DNA of 64,000 nt from Planctomycetota bacterium. GTDB taxonomy: Bacteria > Planctomycetota > Planctomycetia > Planctomycetales > Planctomycetaceae. The DNA lies in the NCBI GenBank assembly GCA_023417655.1, contig JAEZFD010000039.1, positions 100,441-164,440 on the forward strand, written 5' to 3'. A program made the position numbers and the translations under genes. Position 1 is the stretch's first letter. Each line of letters opens with the position of its first letter. A model generated the notes under the pieces. The model saw only the letters and a program-made list of their open reading frames with translations. It was not told where the DNA came from and did not search any database. Positions 44,160-53,352 of the stretch are shown piece by piece.

Positions 44160-44762
44160 GAGACACCTTCACACTGGAAACTAGAAAGGAAAACAAGATT
44201 TCGGAAGTAGATTTACACCCAATGAGATCCCAAAAGATGGGCAAAAGGATCTCTGTGGAGGTATGAAATGGGGAACGGAATAGTCCCTGAAGATCCATTT
44301 CTACCGATGCACCGATGAATTACCAGCGTCAACACTGATATTTTTTTCCATCTGATTGCTGTGTGATCGCATCTGATTGAAACTCCGAATCTTGTCCAGA
44401 CCACCCCCCTCGATCCACTGTTGCATTTTGCAGCACATGTCCGCCCGGATATTTCTATCGCTCTTGAAGATTGGCTCAGTTCGAGGGGGAGACTTCTGTG
44501 GAAGGGCTGCCTTCTATCCCGGTTTGCGCGACCATGACGACTTCATCGCCCATACCGAGGAACGGAGCGGTCGAAGCGTCAGGTACGAGGCGTTCGTCCC
44601 CGGCCGGTAGAGTGCAGCGACCAAGAGATCAGGAACATAAAGCCATTTACATCAATGACATATACATCAACAGCACAACTAAAACCTGCGTTCAGAAGTT
44701 GTCCAAGGAGGACAGGACAACGTTCAATTTCTGCTCAGGCTTGAGGCCGAGAGAACACGCGG
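44160..44762. other. intergenic gap, nothing recognised
   Basis: About 600 bases between the DUF1559 gene start and the AsmA-like stop. AT-rich patches (TATTTTTTT near 44340, TACATCAATGACATATACATC near 44648) may belong to the DUF1559 promoter. Short frames lack coding character; no RNA gene recognised. Confidence 0.4.
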
Positions 44763-47700
44763 TCAGTTCGGAAGTGCTCCGGCCCGGGCGGTGGGTGGGC
44801 GAAGAATTCGGGGAGGCGTCCGGGGTTGTTGCTGCCCGGATTCGACAGCTTGTCGGAAATTCGAAAAGGCATCGTCCAACACGTTCGGAATGGTTGGCTG
44901 GATCTTTGCGACTGGATTGCTGGTCGTTCCGAAGACCTGAACCCAGACCCAGCCCTGTCCGAACAGTGGAATTCTGCGACTGGCTTTTGAATTGAAATCG
45001 AGTTCGAGAGACCCCGCCTTGGAACCTGCGAAGCCGACCGAGCCCCGTCCGCCGAATTTCAGATAGTCACCGACCAGCTCGATATTCCCGAAGTCGAAGA
45101 CTTCGTCATGAATAGTGAAGTCGGCATAGGCATAGTTGAACGCCGCGTCCCCCGGCTGTGCCGGACGGAAGCTGAGAATCGTCATCATCTGGGCGAAGAC
45201 TGGTAACTCATAGAGTGCTGCTGGCGTAATCTGGATCCAACCTTGTCCAGTTGTGCTGGTTGTGTCGGTGCCACGTCCGGAGGCCTGCAGCACGCCGTTC
45301 ACTTTGCCCATCAACTTCTCATAGCGATGCTCTCGCGCCCATTCTCCGAGTTCAACGTCAGCAATGTTTAACTCGACTTTATAGGGAAGCGTTTTGGAGT
45401 TTCCGGTGAGTTCGAGCTCAACATCAATTCCGACCTCGCCGCCATAGAGTTGAGCCCGGACCTGATCCTGCTTGTAAGGATTGCCGGGACTGTAGACCGG
45501 TTCCTTCCCGGAGAGCTTCGGTGTTCCAATCGTCAACCGATTCGATTTCACCAGAAAAGGTCCCTGAATCTTGCGGAACGGCATGTCGAGAGCCCGAAGC
45601 GTCTCCAGTTCGCCAAAGCCTTCCATTTCAAGATTGCGACCATTCCAGCTGCCCCGATGGATGACCCTTCCAGTGACATTGGTCATCGGAATTCCCGCGG
45701 TCAGCGCATTGTCAGTCAATGAGACGATGGTCGACCATGACGCTGTCATCAGATCAGGAAAGGCGGTCCATCCTTTCACATCGAGTCCGACGGTCAGGTC
45801 GAAGGGATGCTTGAGCTGAATCGCATCCAGTGTGGAGCCCATGTAGGCGGGAACGGCTTTCTTCAATTCTTCATCAGGTGCGAGCTTCCGGATGTGCAGC
45901 GTCTTTTCATCGAGGAAGAGCCGCCACGCAATATCAGCCGTGGGAGCAATGTGGACATAAGCAGACTCAGGGGTCGACCCGTCAATCAGCAGATAGGACC
46001 CGTTGTGGTCTCCCTGAAGAGAGTGAATGCCGAGTCGGCCGCCGTCCCATTTCAATGTTCCGGTGATGTTATGCCAGGTGTATGGAAGTGACTTCGGGGT
46101 GAACTGCCCGTTGGTCCAGTGAATACCGTCGAGTGCCACCTGACATTTTTCGTTTGGGCGCCATGTCAGCGAGACCTTGTCGATATCGACGGCCCCTTTG
46201 ATTCCAAAGTCATTCCAGGCCGATTTCATCTCCGGCGCTGCGGCGATGGTGGCCCGTTCGAGATCCAGATCGAGCGGAGCCTGCAAAACGGCCAGTTCGA
46301 GCGACAGTTCGCCGGGAGCTTTTTGGAGATCAAATTTGGCCCAGCCAGAGACCTCAGCGTTCCCATGTTTCCCATACAGCTTCTCGAAGAGCCAGGCATT
46401 CTTCTCGAAGGGATTGAAGTGCAGGCGTCCGCGAATATTGGTCAGTTCATACGGGAAGCCGCTGTAGTTCATCGTGCCGTCTACAAGTTCCCCATCAATA
46501 CAGATGAAGACCTTTCCCCCAGTCTGGGGATTACGGACGACTCGCACACGTGCCTGACCGGAGGTCCCATTCACCCTCAAAGCATCAAGAGCCGCACGGA
46601 TCGGAGCCTGTTCCGGTCGGGCGAGTGCGTTGCGAAGGTTTTGATCGATCGGGAACTGATCAACTTCAATCTGGAGATCAATGTCATCAGCCGGATTGAG
46701 CGGGTCAACTTTCCCCTGAAGGAACACCGGACGCCCGGCGGCCTGTCCCTGCAGATTGACGAGGAACGCTGTCCCTTGTTGCTGAATATTTCCACGCACC
46801 TGATCGACGGGATAACGGAAGAATTCACAGGTTGCGCGGCAGTCGATTGCTTCGAATTCCTCAAGGCGCCATTTCAAGGCTTCGCCCGGGCCCTGAGTCA
46901 GACCGACTGAAATATCGAAAGTGCCTCCCGGTGACAGCAGATCATAAAATTGGGCCGGACGCCCCCAGAGGAAACTCCGGATTCTCTCGTCCAGACTGAT
47001 ACGAGTCGCCCGAACCAAAAAGTTCTTGGCCCATTGCCCATTCAGACGTGTTGCCGAACCGCTGATGAAGAGACTGCTGTCCCCGTTGGCGGCGCGCAGG
47101 TCACGGATTTCGATCAGGTCAGGCGAGATCCGGAACTTGGCATCAAGGTGATAGAGCGGGACAGGCAGGAGCAGTTCAGTCACCTGTCCATGTGTGATTG
47201 ATCCGGTGAACTGGTATGTCAGCTTCGAGACAGGGGATGCCTGCCCCAGTTCGAACTGGATCGCCATGTCTGCCCGGAGCAGACTGGTCGGGCTGTTGGC
47301 GTCTTGTGCGCGTTTTGTTGATGAGATTCCCTGTACAGGGACCGATGCTGGTCCTTGCAATGCAGTTCGGGGAACCTGCCGATTCATCATCTGGGAGAGC
47401 AGTTGCTCATTCGTCCGTCTCAGGTTTGCCAGTTGTTCCTGAACGTCCGGCGAGAATCGTGCAGCCAAGTCGAGAAGTGAATCTCCCAGACGGACGTCTC
47501 CAGCCGCACCATGCAGATACCATTCGCCGGTCAGACTGTCGAGCAGTCCTGACAGTTGCAGGGTGCCGAAGACCTCTGCGGCGCCGCGACCTTCAAACTC
47601 GTAACGCTGGTGCGACTCGGGCCGGAAGATCGCCTGAATATCCTGAACATTCACAAATCGGGTCTGACCGTCGGCAGGGGACTGAAATCCGACCCGCATC

Positions 47701-48164
47701 GCTCCATTCTTGATCGTCCATTCCGGAGAGACGGCCGTCGGGGGAGGCTTGATCGAGATTCCTTCCCAGTTCCAGCGGTTCTGGGCATCGCGGATGCAAT
47801 GGATTTCCGGGGAATGCGCCACAAGTTCCCGAACAACGATTCGATGATTCTTCCGCAGAATCTCGGAATCGACCTGAATGACGGTCCGGGGGACCCGCAG
47901 CAGATCTTCACCGGTCTGTCGCGACTGGATCGAAAGATGTGCAATTTCGAAATGCGCGAGGTCAATGCAGCGGGCCGCCTCGAAACTGACGTGGCAATCC
48001 GGCAGAACCTTCGCCAGATGAGAGCGAATCGCATCTGTCAGAAGATCATCTTTCGCCGCCCACCAGCGCGCAGCGATTCCGCCAACGGTGATGACTGCAA
48101 TGAGCAGTAAAACCACCATCCACAGCAGTGTGTCTCGGATTCCATTCCAAGTCACCAGTGACAT
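44763..48164 (-). CDS. AsmA-like envelope protein
   Basis: A 1133-residue protein with one N-terminal membrane helix (about residues 13-32) and a very long beta-rich body. The C-terminal part carries the AsmA_2/DUF3971-like pattern: ASGRGTDTTSTTGQGWIQI, LPVFAQMMTILSFRPAQPG and LVGDYLKFGGRGSVGF. Family members (AsmA, TamB, YhdP) span the periplasm and move lipids to the outer membrane. This one ends in a Pro/Arg-rich tail. Its start is 6 bases past the stop of the glycosyltransferase, so the two are co-transcribed. Confidence 0.82.
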   Translation of the reverse strand: MSLVTWNGIRDTLLWMVVLLLIAVITVGGIAARWWAAKDDLLTDAIRSHLAKVLPDCHVSFEAARCIDLAHFEIAHLSIQSRQTGEDLLRVPRTVIQVDSEILRKNHRIVVRELVAHSPEIHCIRDAQNRWNWEGISIKPPPTAVSPEWTIKNGAMRVGFQSPADGQTRFVNVQDIQAIFRPESHQRYEFEGRGAAEVFGTLQLSGLLDSLTGEWYLHGAAGDVRLGDSLLDLAARFSPDVQEQLANLRRTNEQLLSQMMNRQVPRTALQGPASVPVQGISSTKRAQDANSPTSLLRADMAIQFELGQASPVSKLTYQFTGSITHGQVTELLLPVPLYHLDAKFRISPDLIEIRDLRAANGDSSLFISGSATRLNGQWAKNFLVRATRISLDERIRSFLWGRPAQFYDLLSPGGTFDISVGLTQGPGEALKWRLEEFEAIDCRATCEFFRYPVDQVRGNIQQQGTAFLVNLQGQAAGRPVFLQGKVDPLNPADDIDLQIEVDQFPIDQNLRNALARPEQAPIRAALDALRVNGTSGQARVRVVRNPQTGGKVFICIDGELVDGTMNYSGFPYELTNIRGRLHFNPFEKNAWLFEKLYGKHGNAEVSGWAKFDLQKAPGELSLELAVLQAPLDLDLERATIAAAPEMKSAWNDFGIKGAVDIDKVSLTWRPNEKCQVALDGIHWTNGQFTPKSLPYTWHNITGTLKWDGGRLGIHSLQGDHNGSYLLIDGSTPESAYVHIAPTADIAWRLFLDEKTLHIRKLAPDEELKKAVPAYMGSTLDAIQLKHPFDLTVGLDVKGWTAFPDLMTASWSTIVSLTDNALTAGIPMTNVTGRVIHRGSWNGRNLEMEGFGELETLRALDMPFRKIQGPFLVKSNRLTIGTPKLSGKEPVYSPGNPYKQDQVRAQLYGGEVGIDVELELTGNSKTLPYKVELNIADVELGEWAREHRYEKLMGKVNGVLQASGRGTDTTSTTGQGWIQITPAALYELPVFAQMMTILSFRPAQPGDAAFNYAYADFTIHDEVFDFGNIELVGDYLKFGGRGSVGFAGSKAGSLELDFNSKASRRIPLFGQGWVWVQVFGTTSNPVAKIQPTIPNVLDDAFSNFRQAVESGQQQPRTPPRILRPPTARAGALPN

Positions 48165-48170
48165 GCCAGT

Positions 48171-49604
48171 TTACTTGCGATGACCTCGAACCTGCCCTGC
48201 CAGCAGGCAGATTCCCGTCGCCGCAAGGACATACAAGGGGAACTCGGCCGGCAGGCGATACCGCAATGATCCGACAAAGATCATGTGCAGAAGTGCGAAG
48301 TAGAATACCGGGCCGGTCAAAATCCCAACAGACCAGATTGGCCTTCGGTAATCCAGGGCAACAGGAGAACCTGGAGAGGCTAAAGAAAGCGGAATCTGCG
48401 AGGGATTTCGGAGAATTCCAATTGCTCCTATGACTGCGAGTAGAAAGACAGGAATCGTTGCAATTGCGACTGCGGCCAGAGCAATTGGACTGCGGAACTG
48501 CTCCGCGTTCGGCCACGGCTTCCAATATCGAACAGCTTTCGCAAATGCGAGTTCAGCGACGCGGCCCGGGGAGTGGATCGCAAAGTCTTTCGCTGCCTGC
48601 CGGTAGTGCTGATCAACCTGATATTCGTCCATCGTCTTCATCAGGGCATCACGATCATAAAACGTCATGTCGCTGTCACCGGTCGCCTCAGGATTGATTC
48701 CGTCGTAGAGACTCGGTCCCATCCAGAAAGTGGTGAGCGTGAAATGGCCGGTTATGGCCTGATTTCGAATTCCCCAGGGAAGCAGTGCCGCCACCATTCC
48801 GACTACCATCATGGCGCCGGCGATTCCAGCCCAGAGTCGGCGTCCCAGTCGGACCAATAACAACAACAGAACGGCCGCTATGGGAGCCGCGAGAATCCAG
48901 CTGGGCCGTTGATAGACCCCGCCAGCAATGACGATTCCGGTCCACAATGAGGCCAGAAGGAGTCGAGGCCCAGAGAACCGGGGAGAGCCGAGTTGCTCAT
49001 AAACGCGATGGGCCGCAAGGAGACTCCAGACGACGAAAAGTCCGAACGCGGTCTCGCAGAGGATCTCGACCGAAAAGACGATTTGAGTCGGACTGAAGGC
49101 GGCAATCGCGGCAGCGAGCGTCCCAATCTTCTCATTGAACAGCCGCTTTCCGAGCAGATAAGTCAGCCAGCAGGCTAAGGTGCCGACCACTGCGAGAAAG
49201 AGTCGCGCCGCGAACAAGGATGGACCGGCGATACTGATCGGAATCGCCAACAGAGCAGGAAATCCCGGCATTCGCAACGCGTATCGCGGAGGCGTGTAAA
49301 CCGCGTAGGTCTCACCATTCACGATAGTCTGCGCGAGGAGCCAATAACCTTCGGCATCCCCTTCGATCAGAAAATCACGATGCCAGCGATGATCCAGCAG
49401 AAACTGCAGCCCAAATGCGGCCAGCAGTCGCAAAATCAACGCGGAGAGCAGGACTGCAAACAGCAGCCTTCTCCACTTCGAAGATTCCGGCAACTGACGT
49501 CGACCATATTCCCGCAGACGCTGAAGAAGTCCGGGAGATCGGCTCGGCGTCCCGTCAGGGGCGACGTTTTCAGAATCAGATTGAGCCGCACCCAATGCAG
49601 ACAT
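48171..49604 (-). CDS. GT39-type membrane glycosyltransferase
   Basis: A 477-residue integral membrane protein with about 10-11 helices. The pattern matches the GT-C superfamily (PMT_2/ArnT-like): first loop with the acidic ...WHRDFLIEGDAEGYWLLAQTI and PGFPALLAIPI, then ...LFNEKIGTLAAAIAAFSPTQI. Enzymes of this fold move sugars from polyprenyl phosphate onto lipids or proteins in the periplasm. Donor and acceptor cannot be read. Co-transcribed with the AsmA-like gene. Confidence 0.82.
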   Translation of the reverse strand: MSALGAAQSDSENVAPDGTPSRSPGLLQRLREYGRRQLPESSKWRRLLFAVLLSALILRLLAAFGLQFLLDHRWHRDFLIEGDAEGYWLLAQTIVNGETYAVYTPPRYALRMPGFPALLAIPISIAGPSLFAARLFLAVVGTLACWLTYLLGKRLFNEKIGTLAAAIAAFSPTQIVFSVEILCETAFGLFVVWSLLAAHRVYEQLGSPRFSGPRLLLASLWTGIVIAGGVYQRPSWILAAPIAAVLLLLLVRLGRRLWAGIAGAMMVVGMVAALLPWGIRNQAITGHFTLTTFWMGPSLYDGINPEATGDSDMTFYDRDALMKTMDEYQVDQHYRQAAKDFAIHSPGRVAELAFAKAVRYWKPWPNAEQFRSPIALAAVAIATIPVFLLAVIGAIGILRNPSQIPLSLASPGSPVALDYRRPIWSVGILTGPVFYFALLHMIFVGSLRYRLPAEFPLYVLAATGICLLAGQVRGHRK

Positions 49605-49660
49605 CCCGAGAGTCAGGCGAAGGTCGAACTATTGCCTTTTCGACAGTTCCATTCATGAAC

Positions 49661-50443
49661 TTAGGGGGCGGGAAGCTCCTGCCACACCGGAGCCCGCTTC
49701 TCAAGGAATGCGGAGATCCCTTCCTGGGCATCAGGCATCTGAGCGTTTTCGGTCATGACGCTCACGGCCCGGTCATAGGCACTCGCCTCGTCCATCATTC
49801 GCTGATGGTAGAACTCGCGTTTCCCGAGCGCGATGACCTGCGGGCTCGATGCGAGAATTGACTTCGCATAATGATCAATCACCGAATCCAGCTGATCCTC
49901 AGGGACAACAGCATTCACCAGACCGGCCATCAACGCTTTCTGAGCGTTGATTGGCTGCCCCGTCAGCAGCATTTCCATCGCAATCTTCGGTGCGATGTTC
50001 CTGACAAGGGGAACCATCGGAGTCGTACAGAACAGCCCGATCTTCACACCGGGCGTCGCGAACTGGGCCGTCTCACTGGCGACCGCGAGATCGCACGCCG
50101 CGACCAGTTGACAACCAGCGGCAGTTGCGAATCCCTGTACCCGTGCAATGACAGGCTGCGGCAGCTGTCGGATTCGCTGCATCACTCGGGAACAAGTGGA
50201 AAACAGCAGCTCGTAGGATTCAGGAGACTGTCCCCGCATCTCACCCAAGTCGTGCCCGGACGAGAAGACCGCTCCCGATGAGGCCAGCACGACAACGCGT
50301 ACCGTGGGGTCTTGACTCACGGCGACGAGCGCGGCATCAAGCTCCTCCAGCAGGGACAAGGAGAGCGCGTGACGGCGACCAGGGCGATTGAGAGTCAACC
50401 ACGAAACACCGGCCTGATCATTTCTGAGTAATTCCTGAGCCAC
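49661..50443 (-). CDS. enoyl-CoA hydratase/isomerase family
   Basis: A 260-residue crotonase-fold protein: the oxyanion-hole stretch [17 protein letters not shown], a second motif [26 protein letters not shown], and [19 protein letters not shown]. Length is typical. The conserved catalytic Glu positions of classical hydratases are not both obvious, so it could be an isomerase or hydrolase of the family. Likely fatty-acid or isoprenoid CoA metabolism. It is the first gene of a leftward trio. Confidence 0.85.
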   Translation of the reverse strand: MAQELLRNDQAGVSWLTLNRPGRRHALSLSLLEELDAALVAVSQDPTVRVVVLASSGAVFSSGHDLGEMRGQSPESYELLFSTCSRVMQRIRQLPQPVIARVQGFATAAGCQLVAACDLAVASETAQFATPGVKIGLFCTTPMVPLVRNIAPKIAMEMLLTGQPINAQKALMAGLVNAVVPEDQLDSVIDHYAKSILASSPQVIALGKREFYHQRMMDEASAYDRAVSVMTENAQMPDAQEGISAFLEKRAPVWQELPAP

Positions 50444-50553
50444 AACGGGTTCCTGACTGGCTTTTCCGAAATGAGTCTATAAGGTGACTTTCCCTTCCAA
50501 CATCATGGAGAAAAACATCTCGGTTGTCATGCCACGCTGAGAGAAAAGCGAAT

Positions 50554-53184
50554 ATGCACGCGTTGCCTTTGATTGAACTGATTGCAGCAGCCTTTGCAAT
50601 GGCCTGGGTATTCGGGCTGCTCATGCAATGGCTGAAGCTTTCACCGATCGTGGGCTATCTGCTTGCGGGAATCATGGTCGGGCCCCATACCCCGGGATTT
50701 GTCGGGGATGCCGAACTGGCCCACCAGCTGGCCGAAGTCGGTGTCATTCTGCTGATGTTCGGGGTCGGCCTGCACTTCCATCTCAAAGATCTGATGGCCG
50801 TCAAAGGGGTCGCCATTCCCGGTGCGCTGGGACAGGTCACGGTGGCAACAGTCGCCGGCTGGCTGGCATTCTCGTACTTCGGCTTTCCGGTCAATGAGTC
50901 GGTGGTGATCGGAATTGCTCTGTCCGTCGCCAGTACAGTTGTGCTGCTGCGGGTGCTGATGGACAACAACATCCTGCACTCCACGGAAGGTCACGTCGCC
51001 GTCGGCTGGCTGCTGGTGGAAGACCTGCTGACAGTCATGGTTCTGGTCGTGATCCCTGCGATTGGTCAGGTCGCCGGTGGAAACGCAGAACACGCTACGG
51101 AAGCAGCGAGTCAGGTCCACCCCGCTATCCCCATTCTCCTCGCTCTCGGCAAGCTCGTCTTCCTGATTGTGATTGTGATGGTCTTCGGAATGCGGATCAT
51201 TCCATGGGCGTTGGAAAAAGTAGCCCGCCTGCGGTCACGGGAACTGTTCACGCTGACAGTTCTCGTCTTTTCGATTGCCGTCGCAGCGGGAGCCTATGCT
51301 GCATTCGGGGCTTCGATGGCACTGGGTGCGTTCCTCGCAGGGATGATGGTGGCCCAGTCCCCGGTCAGCCATCAGGCCGCCGCAGATGCCTTGCCCTTGC
51401 GGGATGCCTTCGCGGTACTGTTCTTCGTCGCCGTCGGAATGGTCTTTGATCCAGCCGTTTTGAGTGCAGAACCTGTTCTGATCGTCGTCGCCATGGTGAT
51501 CATCTTGCTTGTCAAACCGATGGCAGCGCTACTGATTGTGGTCTGTCTCGGTTGGTCAGTTCGCACTGCACTTACTGTCGCGCTGGCATTGGCACAGGTC
51601 GGAGAATTCTCCTTCATTCTGTCGGACGTTGCCCGGGCTTATGGATTGATTTCCTCCAAAGGAAACAGTGTCCTCGTCGGAGCGGCAATCCTTTCGATCT
51701 CGATCAACCCGATGCTCTTCACGCTCGTTCCGGTCATCGAAAAATGGCTGAAGTCACAACCGATCTTGTGGAAGCTACTGAACCTCCGAAGTGACGCACG
51801 ACTGAAGAAAACAAATCAGTCAGTGGCTGACGCCGTTTCGCAGCCTGCCACGCCGGAAGAGCGGTTGGCGGTGGTCATTGGCTATGGTCCCGTAGGACGT
51901 TCGGTCAACAAGCTGCTTCGCGACGCCGGGATGAAAACCGTTGTAATCGACCTGAACATGGACGCGATCAACGAAGCCAATCGTCAGGGGCAGCTCGCCA
52001 TTTTTGGAGACGGTGCCCGTGATGCCGTACTTGAGCAGGCCGGAGTAGAACGAGCTTCACACTTGGTCGTGACGTTGCCGCAGTCGTCCAACGCCGGAAC
52101 GATCATCCATGCTGCCAAACATCTGAATCCCAAAATTCGGGTTCTGGTCCGGGCTCGTTATCTGCAAGAGCGCAAGCATCTCGAAGAAGCGGGGGCCTCG
52201 GCAGCGGTCTACGAAGAAGGGGAAGCCGCGGTCGCACTTTCCCGGCTGGTACTGTCCGACTTCGGTGCCAGCCGCGATCAAGTAGAAAAGACCGTTCGCG
52301 ATCTCCGTCTGCGACTGCTCCTCGAAAATGTCTCAAATCTCGGCAGTCAACAGGTCAATCGCCTGATGATCCCTTGGCCGCGCGTAAAGCGAATTCCAAA
52401 CAACGCCACGATCGAACAGGTGCGTCGCCAGATTGCCGAAGAACACTTCTCGCGCTGGCCGGTCGTCGATCCTCGGACCGGTCAACCGATCGGTTATCTG
52501 TTGGCGAAGGATCTGATCGGCGAATCGTCGATCGGATCGGAATGGACCCATCTAATCCGTCCGCTAATGACTGTCGGACTCGAGACCGATGTGCAAACGT
52601 TGCTGATCCAGTTACAGAATGTCGGAAATACGATCTGCCTCGTCGAAAGCCTTGGACGACCTGTCGGCATGGTCACCATGGAAGATATTCTCGAACAGGT
52701 CGTCGGGAAAATTGAAGACGAATACCCGCGACAGCCCGTGATCACGATCAGTCAGGCGCTCCAGCGAGGCGGAATCAAACTTGATGTTCTCGCGACCACC
52801 GCGGACGAAGCGATCGAAGAACTCGCAGCGATGATTCCCTCATCGGTGCTGCCGAGAGGGGCTGCAATCGCCGGTCGAGCAATCGAACGCGAGCACGAAC
52901 TTTCCACTGATGTGGGGATGGGGATCGCCATTCCTCACGCGCGCTGCCCCGGCCTGGCACAACCAGTGATCGTCTTTGGACGTGCTCGCGACGGAATTCA
53001 GTTTCAGGCGGATTCCACGAATCTGGTGGACCTGATCTTCCTGCTGATCACCCCTGAAGAAACGCCTCAAGTCCAGCTCACGATGCTGAGCCAGATCGCA
53101 TCACTCGTCAGCAAAGAAGACATTCGCGAACAACTCCGTGCAGCGACGTCGCAAGTTGAAATCTTCGATATCGTGGGACGTTAG
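50554..53184 (+). CDS. Kef-type antiporter with RCK, CBS and EIIA-like domains
   Basis: About 876 residues from the ATG at 50554. The order is unusual. First a Kef/CPA2 cation:proton antiporter of about 12 helices (1-400, GVGLHFHLKDLMAVKG and ALAQVGEFSFILSDVA). Then an RCK_N/TrkA-N nucleotide-binding domain (about 425-560, VVIGYGPVGRSVNKLLRDAG) and a CBS-like pair (about 600-720, HFSRWPVVDPRTGQPIGYL and GRPVGMVTMEDILEQVVG). Last comes a C-terminal PTS EIIA type-2 domain (about 730-876) with the phospho-acceptor motif AIPHARCP. This suggests K+ or H+ efflux controlled by nucleotide and by phosphorylation. The gene end is overlapped by a dispersed repeat. Confidence 0.88.
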   Translation: MHALPLIELIAAAFAMAWVFGLLMQWLKLSPIVGYLLAGIMVGPHTPGFVGDAELAHQLAEVGVILLMFGVGLHFHLKDLMAVKGVAIPGALGQVTVATVAGWLAFSYFGFPVNESVVIGIALSVASTVVLLRVLMDNNILHSTEGHVAVGWLLVEDLLTVMVLVVIPAIGQVAGGNAEHATEAASQVHPAIPILLALGKLVFLIVIVMVFGMRIIPWALEKVARLRSRELFTLTVLVFSIAVAAGAYAAFGASMALGAFLAGMMVAQSPVSHQAAADALPLRDAFAVLFFVAVGMVFDPAVLSAEPVLIVVAMVIILLVKPMAALLIVVCLGWSVRTALTVALALAQVGEFSFILSDVARAYGLISSKGNSVLVGAAILSISINPMLFTLVPVIEKWLKSQPILWKLLNLRSDARLKKTNQSVADAVSQPATPEERLAVVIGYGPVGRSVNKLLRDAGMKTVVIDLNMDAINEANRQGQLAIFGDGARDAVLEQAGVERASHLVVTLPQSSNAGTIIHAAKHLNPKIRVLVRARYLQERKHLEEAGASAAVYEEGEAAVALSRLVLSDFGASRDQVEKTVRDLRLRLLLENVSNLGSQQVNRLMIPWPRVKRIPNNATIEQVRRQIAEEHFSRWPVVDPRTGQPIGYLLAKDLIGESSIGSEWTHLIRPLMTVGLETDVQTLLIQLQNVGNTICLVESLGRPVGMVTMEDILEQVVGKIEDEYPRQPVITISQALQRGGIKLDVLATTADEAIEELAAMIPSSVLPRGAAIAGRAIEREHELSTDVGMGIAIPHARCPGLAQPVIVFGRARDGIQFQADSTNLVDLIFLLITPEETPQVQLTMLSQIASLVSKEDIREQLRAATSQVEIFDIVGR

Positions 53185-53243
53185 AGCAGTTTGCTCTAAC
53201 GAGTGCCCGAGGAGCGCGACTTTCGACAGTAAAAACGCTGTCT
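53181..53243 (+). repeat. dispersed repeat, copy A, over stop codon
   Basis: Begins TTAGAGCAGTTTGCTCTAA, an 8-bp hairpin with a 3-base loop that includes the stop codon of the antiporter gene, continues GAGTGCCCGAGGAGCGCG, and ends near a second hairpin (GACAG...CTGTC). Related to the copy at 59942; the shared blocks are AGTTTGCT, GAGTGCCCG and AGCGCG. Confidence 0.6.
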
Positions 53244-53352
53244 CCCGCGCGGCGGGGTTGGGCAGATAAAAAACAAAATGGACTCATCATTGCAGACCAC
53301 CGATTTCTTATCAGAGGAACCGGCGGCCTGTCTCTTTTCGGGATAATGAAAC

